Positions 1 to 7,591 of a stretch of 24,660 nucleotides of DNA are shown in pieces. Each line of letters opens with the position of its first letter. The first letter of the stretch is position 1. The notes under the pieces are model-generated. The model was not told the DNA's origin. It saw only the letters and a program-made list of their open reading frames with translations, and made no database searches. The DNA comes from CAYLJO01 sp964383905 (GTDB lineage: Bacteria > Acidobacteriota > Blastocatellia > Pyrinomonadales > Pyrinomonadaceae). Location of the stretch: contig CAYLJO010000088.1 of NCBI GenBank assembly GCA_964383905.1, positions 1-24,660 on the forward strand, read 5' to 3'. The translations under genes were made by a program, and so were the position numbers.

Positions 1-69
1 ATTGAGATCTGTTTTTATCTTACGGTCTGGATAGACGCCGGCAGACCTTTCAGGGGCCGAAGAAGATAA

Positions 70-678
70 CCGAAGAAAAGATGTGAGAGAGGCGGCGCGA
101 GCCTGCAGTCCCCGATCGATCCGAACCGGTTCTTCCCGATCCCAGGTCACGACGGGACCAATGGTCGGACACCTGCCGACATCGTCGCCGACCTGCTGCC
201 CTTCTCCGAGTCTCCGGATAACCCGACTGGGATCGGACCCACACAGGATGACGTCTCGCTCCTGTGGCTCGCCGATTCGAGCCAGACGGGGCAGGCGGTA
301 GCGAGGCTCGAAGCGAACGCCTCGCAGGCCGGTATCGGCCAAATATTCTGGGGGTCGGCGCTCAGCCAGATGTTCAACCCTCCGGGGCTGCCTCCCAACG
401 GAGACCCCCGCACGCCGGACATCATCGTGTCGCCCAATGTCGGCGTGATTTATACGGGTAGCAGCAAGAAGCAGGAGGAGCACGGCGGGTTCGCGCACGA
501 CGACGTCAATGTGATGATGCTGCTGTCGAACCCGAGGTTCAAGGCCAGGACGGTGACAACTGCGGTCCAGACCACCCAGATCGCCCCGACGATCCTGCAA
601 GCCCTGGGGCTTGACCCCAATAGCCTGCAGTCGGTGCGCAAGGAGGGCACGCAGGTTTTGCCCGGTATCCGCTTCTGA
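70..678 (+). pseudogene. C-terminal remnant of a phosphoesterase / alkaline phosphatase-family protein
   Basis: The reading frame is open from just after an in-frame TAA (67-69) to the TGA at 676-678, about 202 codons. It has no ATG before 370 and no obvious ribosome binding site. The translation carries GPTQDDVSLLWLAD, NPPGLPPNGDPRTPDIIV, EEHGGFAHDDVNVMML and a PTILQALGLDPNSLQ tail. These resemble the C-terminal third of bacterial type I phosphodiesterase / nucleotide pyrophosphatase-like (alkaline phosphatase superfamily) proteins. The HGGFAHDD segment would supply late metal-binding His/Asp residues. The N-terminal catalytic half, with the nucleophile Ser/Thr, is missing. The missing part does not continue in another frame over the first 69 bases, so the gene is probably truncated. 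A junction artefact near the scaffold end is the alternative. Family assignment is from memory of motif style; truncation is seen directly. Confidence 0.6.
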
Positions 679-722
679 TATGCAGTCAAGCTCTGACAGA
701 GTGCTGACAGCGGGGGTCGGCT

Positions 723-1088
723 CTACCGGCCATCAATCCGAGGGCCGGCCCCCGTGAAATATTTCGGTGCGAGCAACCCGCACCGGCGGTCTCTCAAAGG
801 ATGACGAAAAACGAGGTGCGGAGCATTGAGGGCGACCGCGGGAGCAATGACACCGGCAATCGAGTGGGCGACGAGAATTGTTTTTTCAAGTCCGGCCTCA
901 AAGATCTGTCGCCCCACGTACCGGGCACAATCTTGGATGGTCAAACGGTTGCGGTTTACGCGCGGAGGGATCCTATGAACTGCGATAGATGGTCGTTGAA
1001 GGTGTGGGATCACTCGATCCCGCACCCGACTCTCCAGCCCACCGCCATGCATGAGGGCGAAGCCCAATCTTTGTTGGTTGTTACTCAT
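723..1088 (-). pseudogene. Truncated alpha/beta hydrolase (N-terminal part)
   Basis: The ATG at 1088 follows AAGGA at a spacing of 9, so the 5' end looks genuine. The product begins with a beta-strand and HGGG oxyanion-loop motif (residues 14-17), then an HLQRPSIAV segment. It continues to a nucleophile-elbow-like VAHSIAG around residues 73-79, in the style of GHSxGG hydrolases with Ser as nucleophile. After about residue 92 the translation turns into an Arg-rich run with no hydrolase character. The frame ends at 121 residues, whereas the family usually runs to 220-280, so the acid and the catalytic His are missing. It is most likely a pseudogene. A short expressed protein is possible but could not be a complete hydrolase. 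Confidence 0.5.
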
Positions 1089-1321
1089 ATTTGCCCGTCC
1101 TTATATTTAGGACAGGCGAGCGTCTAAGGTCTGAAATAACCGGCCCGCATACAATACTTCAGCATGCATTCTGATTGGGCGGCCAGTCCGATGACCCATT
1201 CTGACTTTTCACGACGCTCTCATAAGCATTGCTGACAGATGCTGTTGTAGTTTCGGTGTCCGCAAGGTTGCCATCTCTACCCTTTATCACGGCGTCTTTT
1301 AGAGGCTCGGCATGGATAATC

Positions 1322-1660
1322 CTACTCACCCTTGTGCCTAAATTCATCGCCAGCTTGCGGCTCTAAGGATCTCGTCGTCTGCTCTGTCGCACTCGGCGGC
1401 GTGATCGGCGACAACGCCCTCGCCCGGTCCTCCGTCAGCAGGGTTGTGGTTGGCTTACCTATCTCTCTCGGTCGTTGGCTGAGAAGGCGCGGGAGGGCCT
1501 TCAACCCCAACCCACCCAAAAAGAGCAGTAAGTCAGCCTCAATGAACCAGAGAACAAGTGAGTCCATATAGGCCGGATGTGCCAACCCTAATGGGATGAG
1601 ACCGACAAGCATGATACAGAACCCGACCAGGCTCACGATGGTCAAAGCATTCCCGACCAT
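1322..1660 (-). CDS. Small two-helix membrane protein, possibly the second half of a frame-split zinc-ribbon protein
   Basis: The start is placed at the ATG at 1660 because GGGAGGAG lies 8 bases upstream. An in-frame ATG at 1678 has no such site and would add six residues. The 112-residue product has one hydrophobic helix near residues 4-26 (ALTIVSLVGFCIMLVGLIPLG), a second near 37-55 (WFIEADLLLFLGGLGLKAL), and a polar tail with no recognised domain. Its start overlaps the end of the zinc-ribbon gene (stop at 1642). The pair is therefore either translationally coupled, or one zinc-ribbon plus membrane protein broken by a frameshift. Proteins with a short N-terminal zinc ribbon followed by membrane helices are common in Acidobacteriota, which favours a split gene. 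Function unknown. Confidence 0.5.
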   Translation of the reverse strand: MVGNALTIVSLVGFCIMLVGLIPLGLAHPAYMDSLVLWFIEADLLLFLGGLGLKALPRLLSQRPREIGKPTTTLLTEDRARALSPITPPSATEQTTRSLEPQAGDEFRHKGE

Positions 1661-1836
1661 CTTACAGACTCCTCCCATCTCTTGGGAGTTCGGTCTAAGC
1701 CAGCCCGAGTGCGCTCAGAAACAACTGCTGAACGTCTTTGGGCGATAATCTCGGCGACCGGCTGTAGCTCCATCCCGCAGGAGCGGCAGAATCTCATCGC
1801 CTGGGAAGTCTCGCCCCCACAAGTCGGGCAGAACAT
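1642..1836 (-). CDS. Zinc-ribbon small protein
   Basis: The start at 1836 is chosen because GGTAGGAGAATAT directly precedes this ATG, giving AGGAG at a spacing of about 6. The longer frame back to 1905 adds an uninformative leader. The 64-residue product opens with MFCPTCGGE and continues with FCRSCGMEL, giving two CxxC knuckles (Cys3, Cys6, Cys17, Cys20) 10 residues apart. This is a typical zinc-ribbon that binds structural zinc. The remainder is charged and ends with WSGML. The next gene downstream starts inside this one in another frame (see 1322-1660). The function of such ribbons in this type of protein is not known. Confidence 0.55.
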   Translation of the reverse strand: MFCPTCGGETSQAMRFCRSCGMELQPVAEIIAQRRSAVVSERTRAGLDRTPKRWEESVRWSGML

Positions 1837-2149
1837 ATATTCTCCTACCAGTCTCACACGCACCCACCGTCCAGCGAGAATACTCGACTCAACCGAAGCC
1901 GACAAACGACGCCGGGCTACATAATATTTTTATATACGCGGCCTGACCGGATATGTTCTTCGCTGACGCTAGTAATGATCTTATGAAGTTCAGTATGGCT
2001 CTTTACCTACGCCGGCATCTGGAAGAGACTCTCGACGCACCTTCGCCCGACCCGCTCGCCTCACTTCCTTATAACCTCTTGATCTGGCCCCATCCTGACA
2101 AATGAAGGTCGCAGTTGATGAAAGTGAATCTGCTCGATGCCTGCCAGGC

Positions 2150-2174
2150 GCGCATAATCTTTCAGATTATGCGC
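2150..2174. repeat. Perfect 11-bp inverted repeat, 3-base loop
   Basis: GCGCATAATCT is followed by TTC and then by its exact reverse complement. It has no T-tract on either side, so it is not a typical terminator. It lies inside the integrase remnant. Confidence 0.7.
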
Positions 2175-2188
2175 GGCCGCGAGCTCGA

Positions 2189-2215
2189 ATGGTTCCACGT
2201 TTGGCTTTACGATGG
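2189..2215. repeat. Dispersed intergenic repeat, copy 1
   Basis: This segment reads atggttccacgtttggcttt followed by acgatgg. It shares the ungapped pattern ATRGTTCCANNNTTGGCTTT with 7748-7774 and 18374-18400. All three copies are in the same orientation and outside intact genes. Confidence 0.5.
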
Positions 2216-2242
2216 AATCAACTCTGGTCACTCTTGAGCATC

Positions 2243-2288
2243 GCAAAAATCACAGGCCGACGACTGAATCATTCAGTCGTCGGCCTGT
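2243..2288 (-). terminator. Rho-independent terminator of the NlpC/P60 gene
   Basis: A perfect 17-bp stem (2252-2268 with 2272-2288, ACAGGCCGACGACTGAA and its complement) closes on a 3-base loop. On the minus strand it is followed by GATTTTTGC, a short U-tract. It sits about 25 bases past the stop of the minus-strand gene at 2313-3008, as expected for that gene's terminator. Confidence 0.85.
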
Positions 2289-2312
2289 TCTTCCCGTATC
2301 GGGGATGCTGAG

Positions 2313-3008
2313 CTATTCCGCCATGGCCATTAATGGTGCCGGCAAGGGCACGCGCCGGAAACCATCGATACGTTTCTGCCAGTACTTATTGAAAGGTGAG
2401 TAGGTGACACCGTGGCTGCGCGACGCATGGTAGAAACCCTTTTCATCGACGACAATGCCGATGTGCGTGAGATTTTTGAAGAAGACGAGCGTTCCAAACT
2501 TGTATTCTTCATTTTCACGCGCGGGCTCGAATTTCGCCCAGAGCGTACGTGCGCTGGTCCGATCAAAGTCTATCCCTGTGGACCGAAAGGCGCTCCACAC
2601 GAAGCCTGAGCAATCGAAGACGTGCGGCCCAACCGCTCCATAAACATAGCGCGCACCCAAACGCTGGTCTATCGCCGCCAGTAAAAGCTGGTCAAAGCGC
2701 ATGGGATTCGCTGATGGCGTTGGCGGCGGTTCCGTACTTGGTGCCGATTCGCTAGCCGGATCTGCATCGAGTGGGATGCTGACGATGGGGTCGTTTTCCG
2801 GCGGTAGGTTGACCTTTAAATCAGCGACCATCGTAACCTGTACAGGGTTAGCAAGATCAAGTTCAACTAACTCCTGTAGAGTGCCCCTTAAATCAGCCAC
2901 TGGTGTAATATAGTGTGGATGAAGGGTTTGACTGACTGTCGGGGGGGCCGATAAGCCGAGTGTGACGCATGTGGTGAGCATGCAGGAGAACAGTTTTTTC
3001 AAACGCAT
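2313..3008 (-). CDS. Secreted NlpC/P60-family peptidoglycan hydrolase
   Basis: The product is a predicted cell-wall endopeptidase of the NlpC/P60 cysteine-peptidase family, which cleaves stem-peptide bonds in peptidoglycan. The start at 3008 is preferred because a full anti-Shine-Dalgarno complement, AGGAGGTGAT (3019-3028), ends 10 bases upstream. ATG 3020 and GTG 3023 overlap that site. From 3008 the protein has 231 residues: a signal peptide (MRLKKLFSCMLTTCVTLGLSA), a low-complexity Pro/Ser/Glu linker near 80-103, and a C-terminal NlpC/P60 domain. Catalytic residues are visible as Cys133 in FDCSGFVW, His182 in THIGIVV and a third polar residue, His194, in FYHAS. It appears to be a single-gene unit with its own terminator at 2243-2288. 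The substrate bond cannot be told from sequence. Confidence 0.9.
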   Translation of the reverse strand: MRLKKLFSCMLTTCVTLGLSAPPTVSQTLHPHYITPVADLRGTLQELVELDLANPVQVTMVADLKVNLPPENDPIVSIPLDADPASESAPSTEPPPTPSANPMRFDQLLLAAIDQRLGARYVYGAVGPHVFDCSGFVWSAFRSTGIDFDRTSARTLWAKFEPARENEEYKFGTLVFFKNLTHIGIVVDEKGFYHASRSHGVTYSPFNKYWQKRIDGFRRVPLPAPLMAMAE

Positions 3009-3018
3009 ACGGGGGTGC

Positions 3019-3028
3019 ATCACCTCCT
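3019..3028 (-). promoter_or_regulatory. Exceptionally strong ribosome binding site
   Basis: On the minus strand this reads AGGAGGTGAT, complementary over ten bases to the usual 3' end of 16S rRNA. It decides the start of the NlpC/P60 gene at 3008. Confidence 0.7.
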
Positions 3029-3471
3029 ACCAAATCGATTTCTGACGTTTGAGTATTGGTGTGTGAGGGAGGGGCACTAAATGCGTCGCCAATGATTAGC
3101 GACAAGAGAATTGTATGGGGCGCTAAATCTCAAGACAAGAAGCAATGTGACTGTCATGATAACTCACATTTGGTCTATAGAGCTTTCGGATTAAAAGAAG
3201 TCAAAAATGCCACAGACCGGTTAGCCCCCAGTGAAGCAAGAGCGTACACCTGTCTTACGGCGAAACATGCCCGGTCATTTTGCCGTGTTGTCTTATTTTG
3301 GTGCACCCACACACCGTAATATCCCTTTCAGCCGAGGAGGTGCATAGAGAGTCTCAATCTCAAACAGTCTTTATGAGATTGGACAGGTTGGATGTTAGGA
3401 TTTGCTATGCCAAATGTGGGAGTGTGCGCCCGAACAATCCGAATGAATACCGTAAAGGAGCGGAATCAAAC
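3029..3471. other. Intergenic region between divergent genes
   Basis: About 440 bases separate the minus-strand NlpC/P60 gene from the plus-strand BON gene, so both promoters should lie here. A plus-strand frame (3280 onward) runs into the BON gene, but its N-terminal part has no start site or domain and is treated as leader. An 8-bp stem (3355-3362 with 3374-3381, CAATCTCA/TGAGATTG) lies in the probable BON 5' leader. A GAGGAGGTG stretch near 3335 is not followed by a sensible frame. No convincing promoter hexamers were found. Confidence 0.4.
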
Positions 3472-3855
3472 ATGAGAAGTATACTGATTTTTTCGATCGC
3501 CATGGCCGGGGTGATCAGCGGTTGCAATTCACAGAATGCCAATGAGGCGGCCAACACTGCTACTCAGAAAGTCTCCAACGCCGCTAATACCGTCGTCAAT
3601 AAGACGAGTGAGGCGGCCCAAAACCTCAACAAATCCGCCGGCCCGGCAATTAACGATGCGACGATCACAGCCAGAATCAAAGCAAAGTTACTTGCCGATA
3701 GCATTACAGGCACCACCGTTGATACTACGGATGGCGTAGTCACGCTCACGGGTTCTGTAGGCAATGATGAACAGAAGGCCAAGGCTGAACAGCACGCCAA
3801 AGAGACGGAGGGTGTAAAAAACGTCAAGAACGAGCTGGTAGTTAAGAAAAAGTAG
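3472..3855 (+). CDS. BON-domain lipoprotein
   Basis: The start at ATG 3472 follows AAAGGAG by about 11 bases and gives a clean lipoprotein signal: MRSILIFSIAMAGVISGC, with lipobox VISGC and Cys18 as the lipidated residue. The mature part has an Ala/Asn-rich helical stretch (residues 20-58), then a BON domain (about 60-125) with the usual D..IT..IK..L pattern, the VDTTDGVVTLTGSV strand, and VKNVKNELVV near the end. BON domains (OsmY, Kgs and secretin relatives) are thought to bind phospholipids or peptidoglycan and are often linked to envelope or osmotic stress. The protein is 127 residues long with one BON domain, compared with two in OsmY. It appears to stand alone. Confidence 0.85.
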   Translation: MRSILIFSIAMAGVISGCNSQNANEAANTATQKVSNAANTVVNKTSEAAQNLNKSAGPAINDATITARIKAKLLADSITGTTVDTTDGVVTLTGSVGNDEQKAKAEQHAKETEGVKNVKNELVVKKK

Positions 3856-4073
3856 TTTATGATTTTGTCCGGACGCCGGTGCGGATGAAGTACTGAGGTC
3901 AAGCGGGTGGGCGATGCCGCCGTGTAGTTCTACGGCTCACTGCGGGTCTATGCACCCTTTCAGGCGCTGAATATTCCAGGTGATGGGATGGCAAGGAAGC
4001 TATTGCGAAATTGAACCCTGAGTAAGTGCAGACTGCTCAATTTGCTACTCACTGAGATACGGTTCGGGCCCGT

Positions 4074-4283
4074 TCATCTGTTGATAATTCTGATCCACTC
4101 CAACGCCAATGCCCTCACCACCACCTGATGGCTCTTCACCATTGATCTTTGTCCTTCGCGAGTCAAGCCCGTGCCCGAAGGTATGCTTGATCCACTCCCC
4201 GGCATATACGTGGAAGATCTGGAATAGTAGAGGGGGGTCGAGTCTTGTGCAATTCTTAAATTTGCAACCGTAGCGGGGCGCAT
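4074..4283 (-). pseudogene. Decayed IS110-type transposase C-terminal fragment
   Basis: Two minus-strand frames have to be read together. One frame gives FHVYAGEWIKHTFGHGL (about 4213-4163). The next gives KSHQVVVRALALEWIRIINR before a stop at 4074. Both match the style of the C-terminal region of IS110-family transposases (TFHxYAGExIKHTF... then KSHxVAVRALAFKWIRIIYRCW...PYDE). A PEPYLSE stretch after the stop, in a third frame, fits the same model. The catalytic N-terminal RuvC-like DEDD domain is absent. This is the remains of an insertion sequence with at least one frameshift. Recognition is from memory of the family; no element ends could be defined. Confidence 0.5.
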
Positions 4284-4360
4284 CTACGGAGGATCAGTGA
4301 CCCCCACCCTTAAGCTTGGTTCATAATTTAATTCATCGGCAGGGCCGTCATCTCAGCTGC

Positions 4361-4576
4361 CTAAAATATAACCGTCATGCTTAGCATCTGGACAATAGAG
4401 CTGACTACAATGCCAGCTTTAGAGCTGATGAGAACGCCTGCCCTGGAATTATCCTCGATGAGGATGCCGGCCTTAGCTTTATTGCTCACCAGGACGCCCG
4501 CAAACGCAGATGGGGTACTCAAGCTTGCGACCGCTGTCAGGATTGCAACGGCTACAACTTTATTCATTCTACGCAT
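4361..4576 (-). CDS. Small secreted protein with tandem AG-(V/I)-hydrophobic repeats
   Basis: The start at ATG 4576 is supported by AGAGGAG with a spacing of 9. An internal ATG four codons later (MNKVVAVAIL) is an alternative without a better site. The 71-residue product has a signal peptide with likely cleavage after SAFA (residue 26 or so). The short mature part contains four spaced units: AGVLVSNKAK, AGILIEDNSR, AGVLISSK and AGIVVSS. Each starts with Ala-Gly plus three hydrophobic residues and then a polar pair, with steps of 10, 10 and 8 residues. That pattern suggests stacked short beta-strands, as in curli- or amyloid-like or small beta-helical proteins, but this is inference. I do not recognise a named family. 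Codon use and the strong ribosome binding site argue for a real gene. Confidence 0.6.
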   Translation of the reverse strand: MRRMNKVVAVAILTAVASLSTPSAFAGVLVSNKAKAGILIEDNSRAGVLISSKAGIVVSSIVQMLSMTVIF

Positions 4577-5198
4577 TGTTTAGATCTCCTCTTCAACAGT
4601 ATTCAGTTAACAGTTTCCGCTGCCGCTTGGTGACGGGTTCGCCTACTCCTGATACAAGCGACATACCACAGTCGTAGAGCGTTCAATGGCGAGCTGGAAA
4701 TATTATTATCAGAGGAGTTACGCGGGTCGTACCGGTGACATGCCGGATGGCACTGTAGTGCGTTTGGAGTGCGAACAAAGTATCTAATTCTTACCCAGTT
4801 GTGAGAATACGCCCAACCATATGACTGGGAATAAAAGACTTATATCGAGACCGTGAACTTAGTATACAGTTTAGTCAATAGCGCCTACAAGGTATGCAAC
4901 CAAAGGGCGTTGCGGCTCAGGAATTTTGCCTTGAACCGATTTCGAATATTCAAGGGTGTGGTAGGTGAGGCGCCCCACGGGGGCATTTGGCTGTCCAAAG
5001 GCAGGTTGTACCTTTTCCCTGCTGGCTAACTCAGCTGTGATTGGGTGAGGCTGCACTTCTCACGCCACTTACGCAGCACCTCTTCGTCTTTACCGTGCCG
5101 GATGGCAGCGCAACCAGGGACTGCTACTTCATTCTGAGTTTTCAAAATCGGTGTATATCTGCCTTCGGGTATCTGCTGTTAGGCCATGATCGAACAAA
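4577..5198. other. Gene-poor stretch, unassigned frames
   Basis: About 620 bases contain no gene I can support. A minus-strand frame (4871-5056, 61 codons) and an overlapping one reading GKDEEVLRKWREKCSLTQSQL (about 5095-5032) look protein-like. Neither has a start site, and I cannot name either. They may be two frames of one decayed gene. No terminator or promoter was recognised. Confidence 0.35.
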
Positions 5199-6002
5199 TT
5201 ATTGTGTGTCCTTATCGTAGATAATAACGACCGTTCCAACGGGCGTCATCTTGCTAACTTCCTTGGCCGCGAACATTGGAATTCGGACACATCCATGACT
5301 GGCGGGGTAGGTTGGCACAGACTGGCTTCCATGGATTGCAATCCCTTCAAAGATGTAGTTTGGTTGATAGATTAGGCCGAGGGGTGCCTTCCGCCAACCG
5401 GCAATCTTGCGGTAGACCGTAAACCGTCCACGAGGTGTGTAAGCGCGGCGCGTCCGGCCCTCTTCCGTGAATAGCTGGCCACTCCCGGTCGAGACCGGAA
5501 GGATTCTCGCAACCGTACCGCTGCCATCAATGATGAACAATACCTGGCGATCAATGTCAACCTCGATATGCGGATAACCGGTCTCTCGGGGTAATGGTCT
5601 ACTTGCGTTTCGCAGCGCTTGCAGGCCCTCCGGGGTGAGTCTTCCGGTGAGCTTGCGCCGTTGGACTTTCTGAAATGCGATGAGAGCATGGCGAAACCTC
5701 TCGTCTAGAACGCCGCCCACCGGCCCGGTCCAGTACCCGAGATCATTCAGAAGCTGCTGGGCCTCAAGTTTTTCATTCGGTCGCACGGTGGCGGCTGCGC
5801 CGGGTTCCTTAGCTGCAGGCCTCGCTGTAACGGTGATAGCAGCTACCGCCATCAGGCACAGATAAGCAACAGGCCCCGTAAATAATAACTTGAAAGCAAT
5901 TCGACCTGATTTGAAAGACCAATTATTTTTCATGTTAGCATTTGCCCATCGTAAGGCATCCACATTTGCTGCCGACTTAAAACCGACTGGCGCGCCAAGC
6001 AC
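5199..6002 (-). CDS. L,D-transpeptidase (YkuD) with peptidoglycan-binding domain
   Basis: This is a predicted envelope L,D-transpeptidase that makes 3-3 cross-links or attaches proteins to peptidoglycan. With the GTG start at 6002 (TTGAGGTGA upstream, spacing about 7) it has 267 residues. ATG 5933 would remove 23 residues but has no visible ribosome binding site. A single hydrophobic segment (about residues 38-60) is a signal peptide or anchor. A peptidoglycan-binding_1 domain follows at about 77-132 (AQQLLNDLGYWTGPVGG...). The YkuD domain (about 144-262) has the catalytic signature HGSQSVPTYPASHGCVRI, with His224, His236 and nucleophile Cys238. The domain order is standard. No partner genes are adjacent, and it reads away from the 518-base gap to its right. 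Confidence 0.9.
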   Translation of the reverse strand: MLGAPVGFKSAANVDALRWANANMKNNWSFKSGRIAFKLLFTGPVAYLCLMAVAAITVTARPAAKEPGAAATVRPNEKLEAQQLLNDLGYWTGPVGGVLDERFRHALIAFQKVQRRKLTGRLTPEGLQALRNASRPLPRETGYPHIEVDIDRQVLFIIDGSGTVARILPVSTGSGQLFTEEGRTRRAYTPRGRFTVYRKIAGWRKAPLGLIYQPNYIFEGIAIHGSQSVPTYPASHGCVRIPMFAAKEVSKMTPVGTVVIIYDKDTQ

Positions 6003-6520
6003 CCAGTGTCACCTCAAAAGTCGCGTCCCGTTGTTTGCGCCGGCCGGAAGCTAACGCTTCTGCGCGCTCATTCCGACCTTCACATCATTGACGTTCGCGC
6101 ACGCTAATTTTGCATGCCGGTCTGGTGGCGCCGGATGGCCGCAAATACTCCCAAATATTTAGACGGGTCGGATGAGAAATGCTGTAACTGTTTATGTCTG
6201 ATTGTAAACGCCCAAGCCGCCGTTTGTGACCATCATCACTTCTTTTCACAATAGGCTATTGCGGCCCAATAGCTCGCAGGCCAGGTGCGACCACTATCGA
6301 GACGCCCGGTTTGGCTGCCGACACCTCGGTAAGCCTACTCGAGCAACGCCTTTAAAATACCAGGGGTGACACGCAACATTATGTCTATGGGTGAAACAAC
6401 TTCTTTCGCCTTGTATAATGATGATCTTTTAAGCGCCCTGACGATAGGCGGCTTTAAACAATCGATATGGATAGCAAACCCTCAAAGAAACCTTAGCGCA
6501 TTAAAGCCCATTTAACCCCA
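6003..6520. other. Intergenic region between divergent genes
   Basis: The 518 bases between the L,D-transpeptidase (minus) and the DUF2252 gene (plus) contain no coding frame I can support. The most visible element is a consensus TATAAT at 6414-6419. The rest is unremarkable and more AT-rich towards the right-hand gene. Confidence 0.4.
6391..6419 (+). promoter_or_regulatory. Possible sigma-70 promoter for the DUF2252 gene
   Basis: TATAAT at 6414-6419 is a perfect -10 hexamer. The hexamer 17 bases upstream, GTGAAA at 6391-6396, matches TTGACA at four of six positions. The start codon lies about 100 bases downstream. Support is modest because the -35 is weak. Confidence 0.35.
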
Positions 6521-7591
6521 ATGAACTTTAGAAAAGCTACCACGTCTTACGAATCATGGCTGGCCCGGCAGACCCCCATCCTAGAGTCTGATCTGAAAGT
6601 GAAACACAAAGCGATGTCAGCTGATCAATTCTCTTTCCTACGGGCGACCTTCTATCGCTGGATTCAGCTATGGCCGAAAAGTTGTCCGGGCCTGGCGAGA
6701 TCGCCGACCGTACTCGCCGTCGGCGATCTTCATGTCGAGAACTTCGGCACTTGGCGTGACATGGAAGGTCGTCTCGTCTGGGGTATTAACGACTTTGATG
6801 AAGCGTATCCTCTCCCATATACCAATGATCTGGTACGCCTGGCCGTCAGCGCTCATCTGGCTATTGCCGAGAACCATTTAGCCATCAGGCCGGCCGACGC
6901 CTGTGACGCCATTCTTGAGGGATACGCCAAAGCCCTCGAAGCGGGGGGCGCTCCTTTTATTCTGGCCGAAGGGCATCAATGGTTGCGTGCGACAGTTATG
7001 AGCGATTTGCGCAATCCGGGGAAGTTCTGGGAGAGGCTTGATGCCCTACCTGAGATCACTCGAGGCATTCCCAATAAAGCGAGGAAGGCGTTGGAGTCCC
7101 AGTTGCCGGAGAGAGGCTTACCTTACCGGGTAGCACATCGGGTGGCGGGATTGGGGAGTCTGGGGCGGCAACGCTTGGTGGCCCTTGCGGATTGGCGTGG
7201 AGGTAAGATCGCGCGAGAAGCCAAAGCGCTGGTGCCGTCAGCCTGCGCGTGGGCAAATGGTGATGGGAAGGTCAATCCGCAGTACAAAAGAATCTTAAGC
7301 CGGGCAATCAGGTGCCCCGATCCGTTTGTGGATGTGCGGTTAGGATGGATCGTCAGAAGGTTAGCGCCTGATTGCAGCCGCATAGAGCTTTCATCGTTAC
7401 CAAAGGGTCATGATGAATATAAGCTGCTTGAAGCAATGGGAAGCGAGACGGCCAATGTACATCTTGGGAGTAAGACAACGATCCATGAAGTGAGGGGAGA
7501 TTATGAGGGGCAGCCGAAGGGGTGGCTGCACCAGGCGGCAGAAGAGATGGCGCGAGCAACAATTAAAGACTGGCACCAGTGGAGAAGCTGA
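6521..7591 (+). CDS. DUF2252 family protein
   Basis: The 356-residue product belongs to DUF2252, a widespread family of unknown function whose motifs recall aminoglycoside phosphotransferase / protein-kinase-like folds. The key motifs are present: VGDLHVENFGTW at residues 67-78 (a catalytic-loop-like D-x-H-x-x-N) and WGINDFDEA at 87-95 (a DFD metal-binding-like motif). They are followed by the usual LVRLAVS helix. The C-terminal part has the family-typical HEVRGDYEGQPKGWL and ends in an Ala/Glu-rich helix. Length is slightly under the usual 400. The ATG at 6521 has no clear Shine-Dalgarno, and the next in-frame ATG (residue 32) would remove conserved sequence, so I keep 6521. It seems to be transcribed alone. 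Biochemical activity is not established for the family. Confidence 0.85.
   Translation: MNFRKATTSYESWLARQTPILESDLKVKHKAMSADQFSFLRATFYRWIQLWPKSCPGLARSPTVLAVGDLHVENFGTWRDMEGRLVWGINDFDEAYPLPYTNDLVRLAVSAHLAIAENHLAIRPADACDAILEGYAKALEAGGAPFILAEGHQWLRATVMSDLRNPGKFWERLDALPEITRGIPNKARKALESQLPERGLPYRVAHRVAGLGSLGRQRLVALADWRGGKIAREAKALVPSACAWANGDGKVNPQYKRILSRAIRCPDPFVDVRLGWIVRRLAPDCSRIELSSLPKGHDEYKLLEAMGSETANVHLGSKTTIHEVRGDYEGQPKGWLHQAAEEMARATIKDWHQWRS

Larger units (their letters stand above)
2061..2246 (-). pseudogene. Remnant of a tyrosine recombinase (integrase) C-terminal region
   Basis: The minus-strand translation contains KDYARLAGIEQIHFHQLRPSF. This resembles the HxxR box of tyrosine recombinases, usually read as ...AGI..IHxHQLRHTFA. 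The catalytic His and Arg are present (HQLR), but the following H-T has become P-S. The frame stops 12 residues later, well before the tyrosine nucleophile. No N-terminal domain is visible upstream, where only intergenic-looking sequence remains. I therefore call it a dead fragment left by an integrated element. The frame also contains a perfect 11-bp hairpin (2150-2174) and one copy of the repeat described at 2189-2215. Confidence 0.5.

Noticed and set aside
2172..2189. GCGGCCGCGAGCTCGAAT (adjacent NotI and SacI sites) resembling a vector polylinker
   Set aside because: It lies in frame inside the integrase remnant and no further vector sequence flanks it; probably coincidence.
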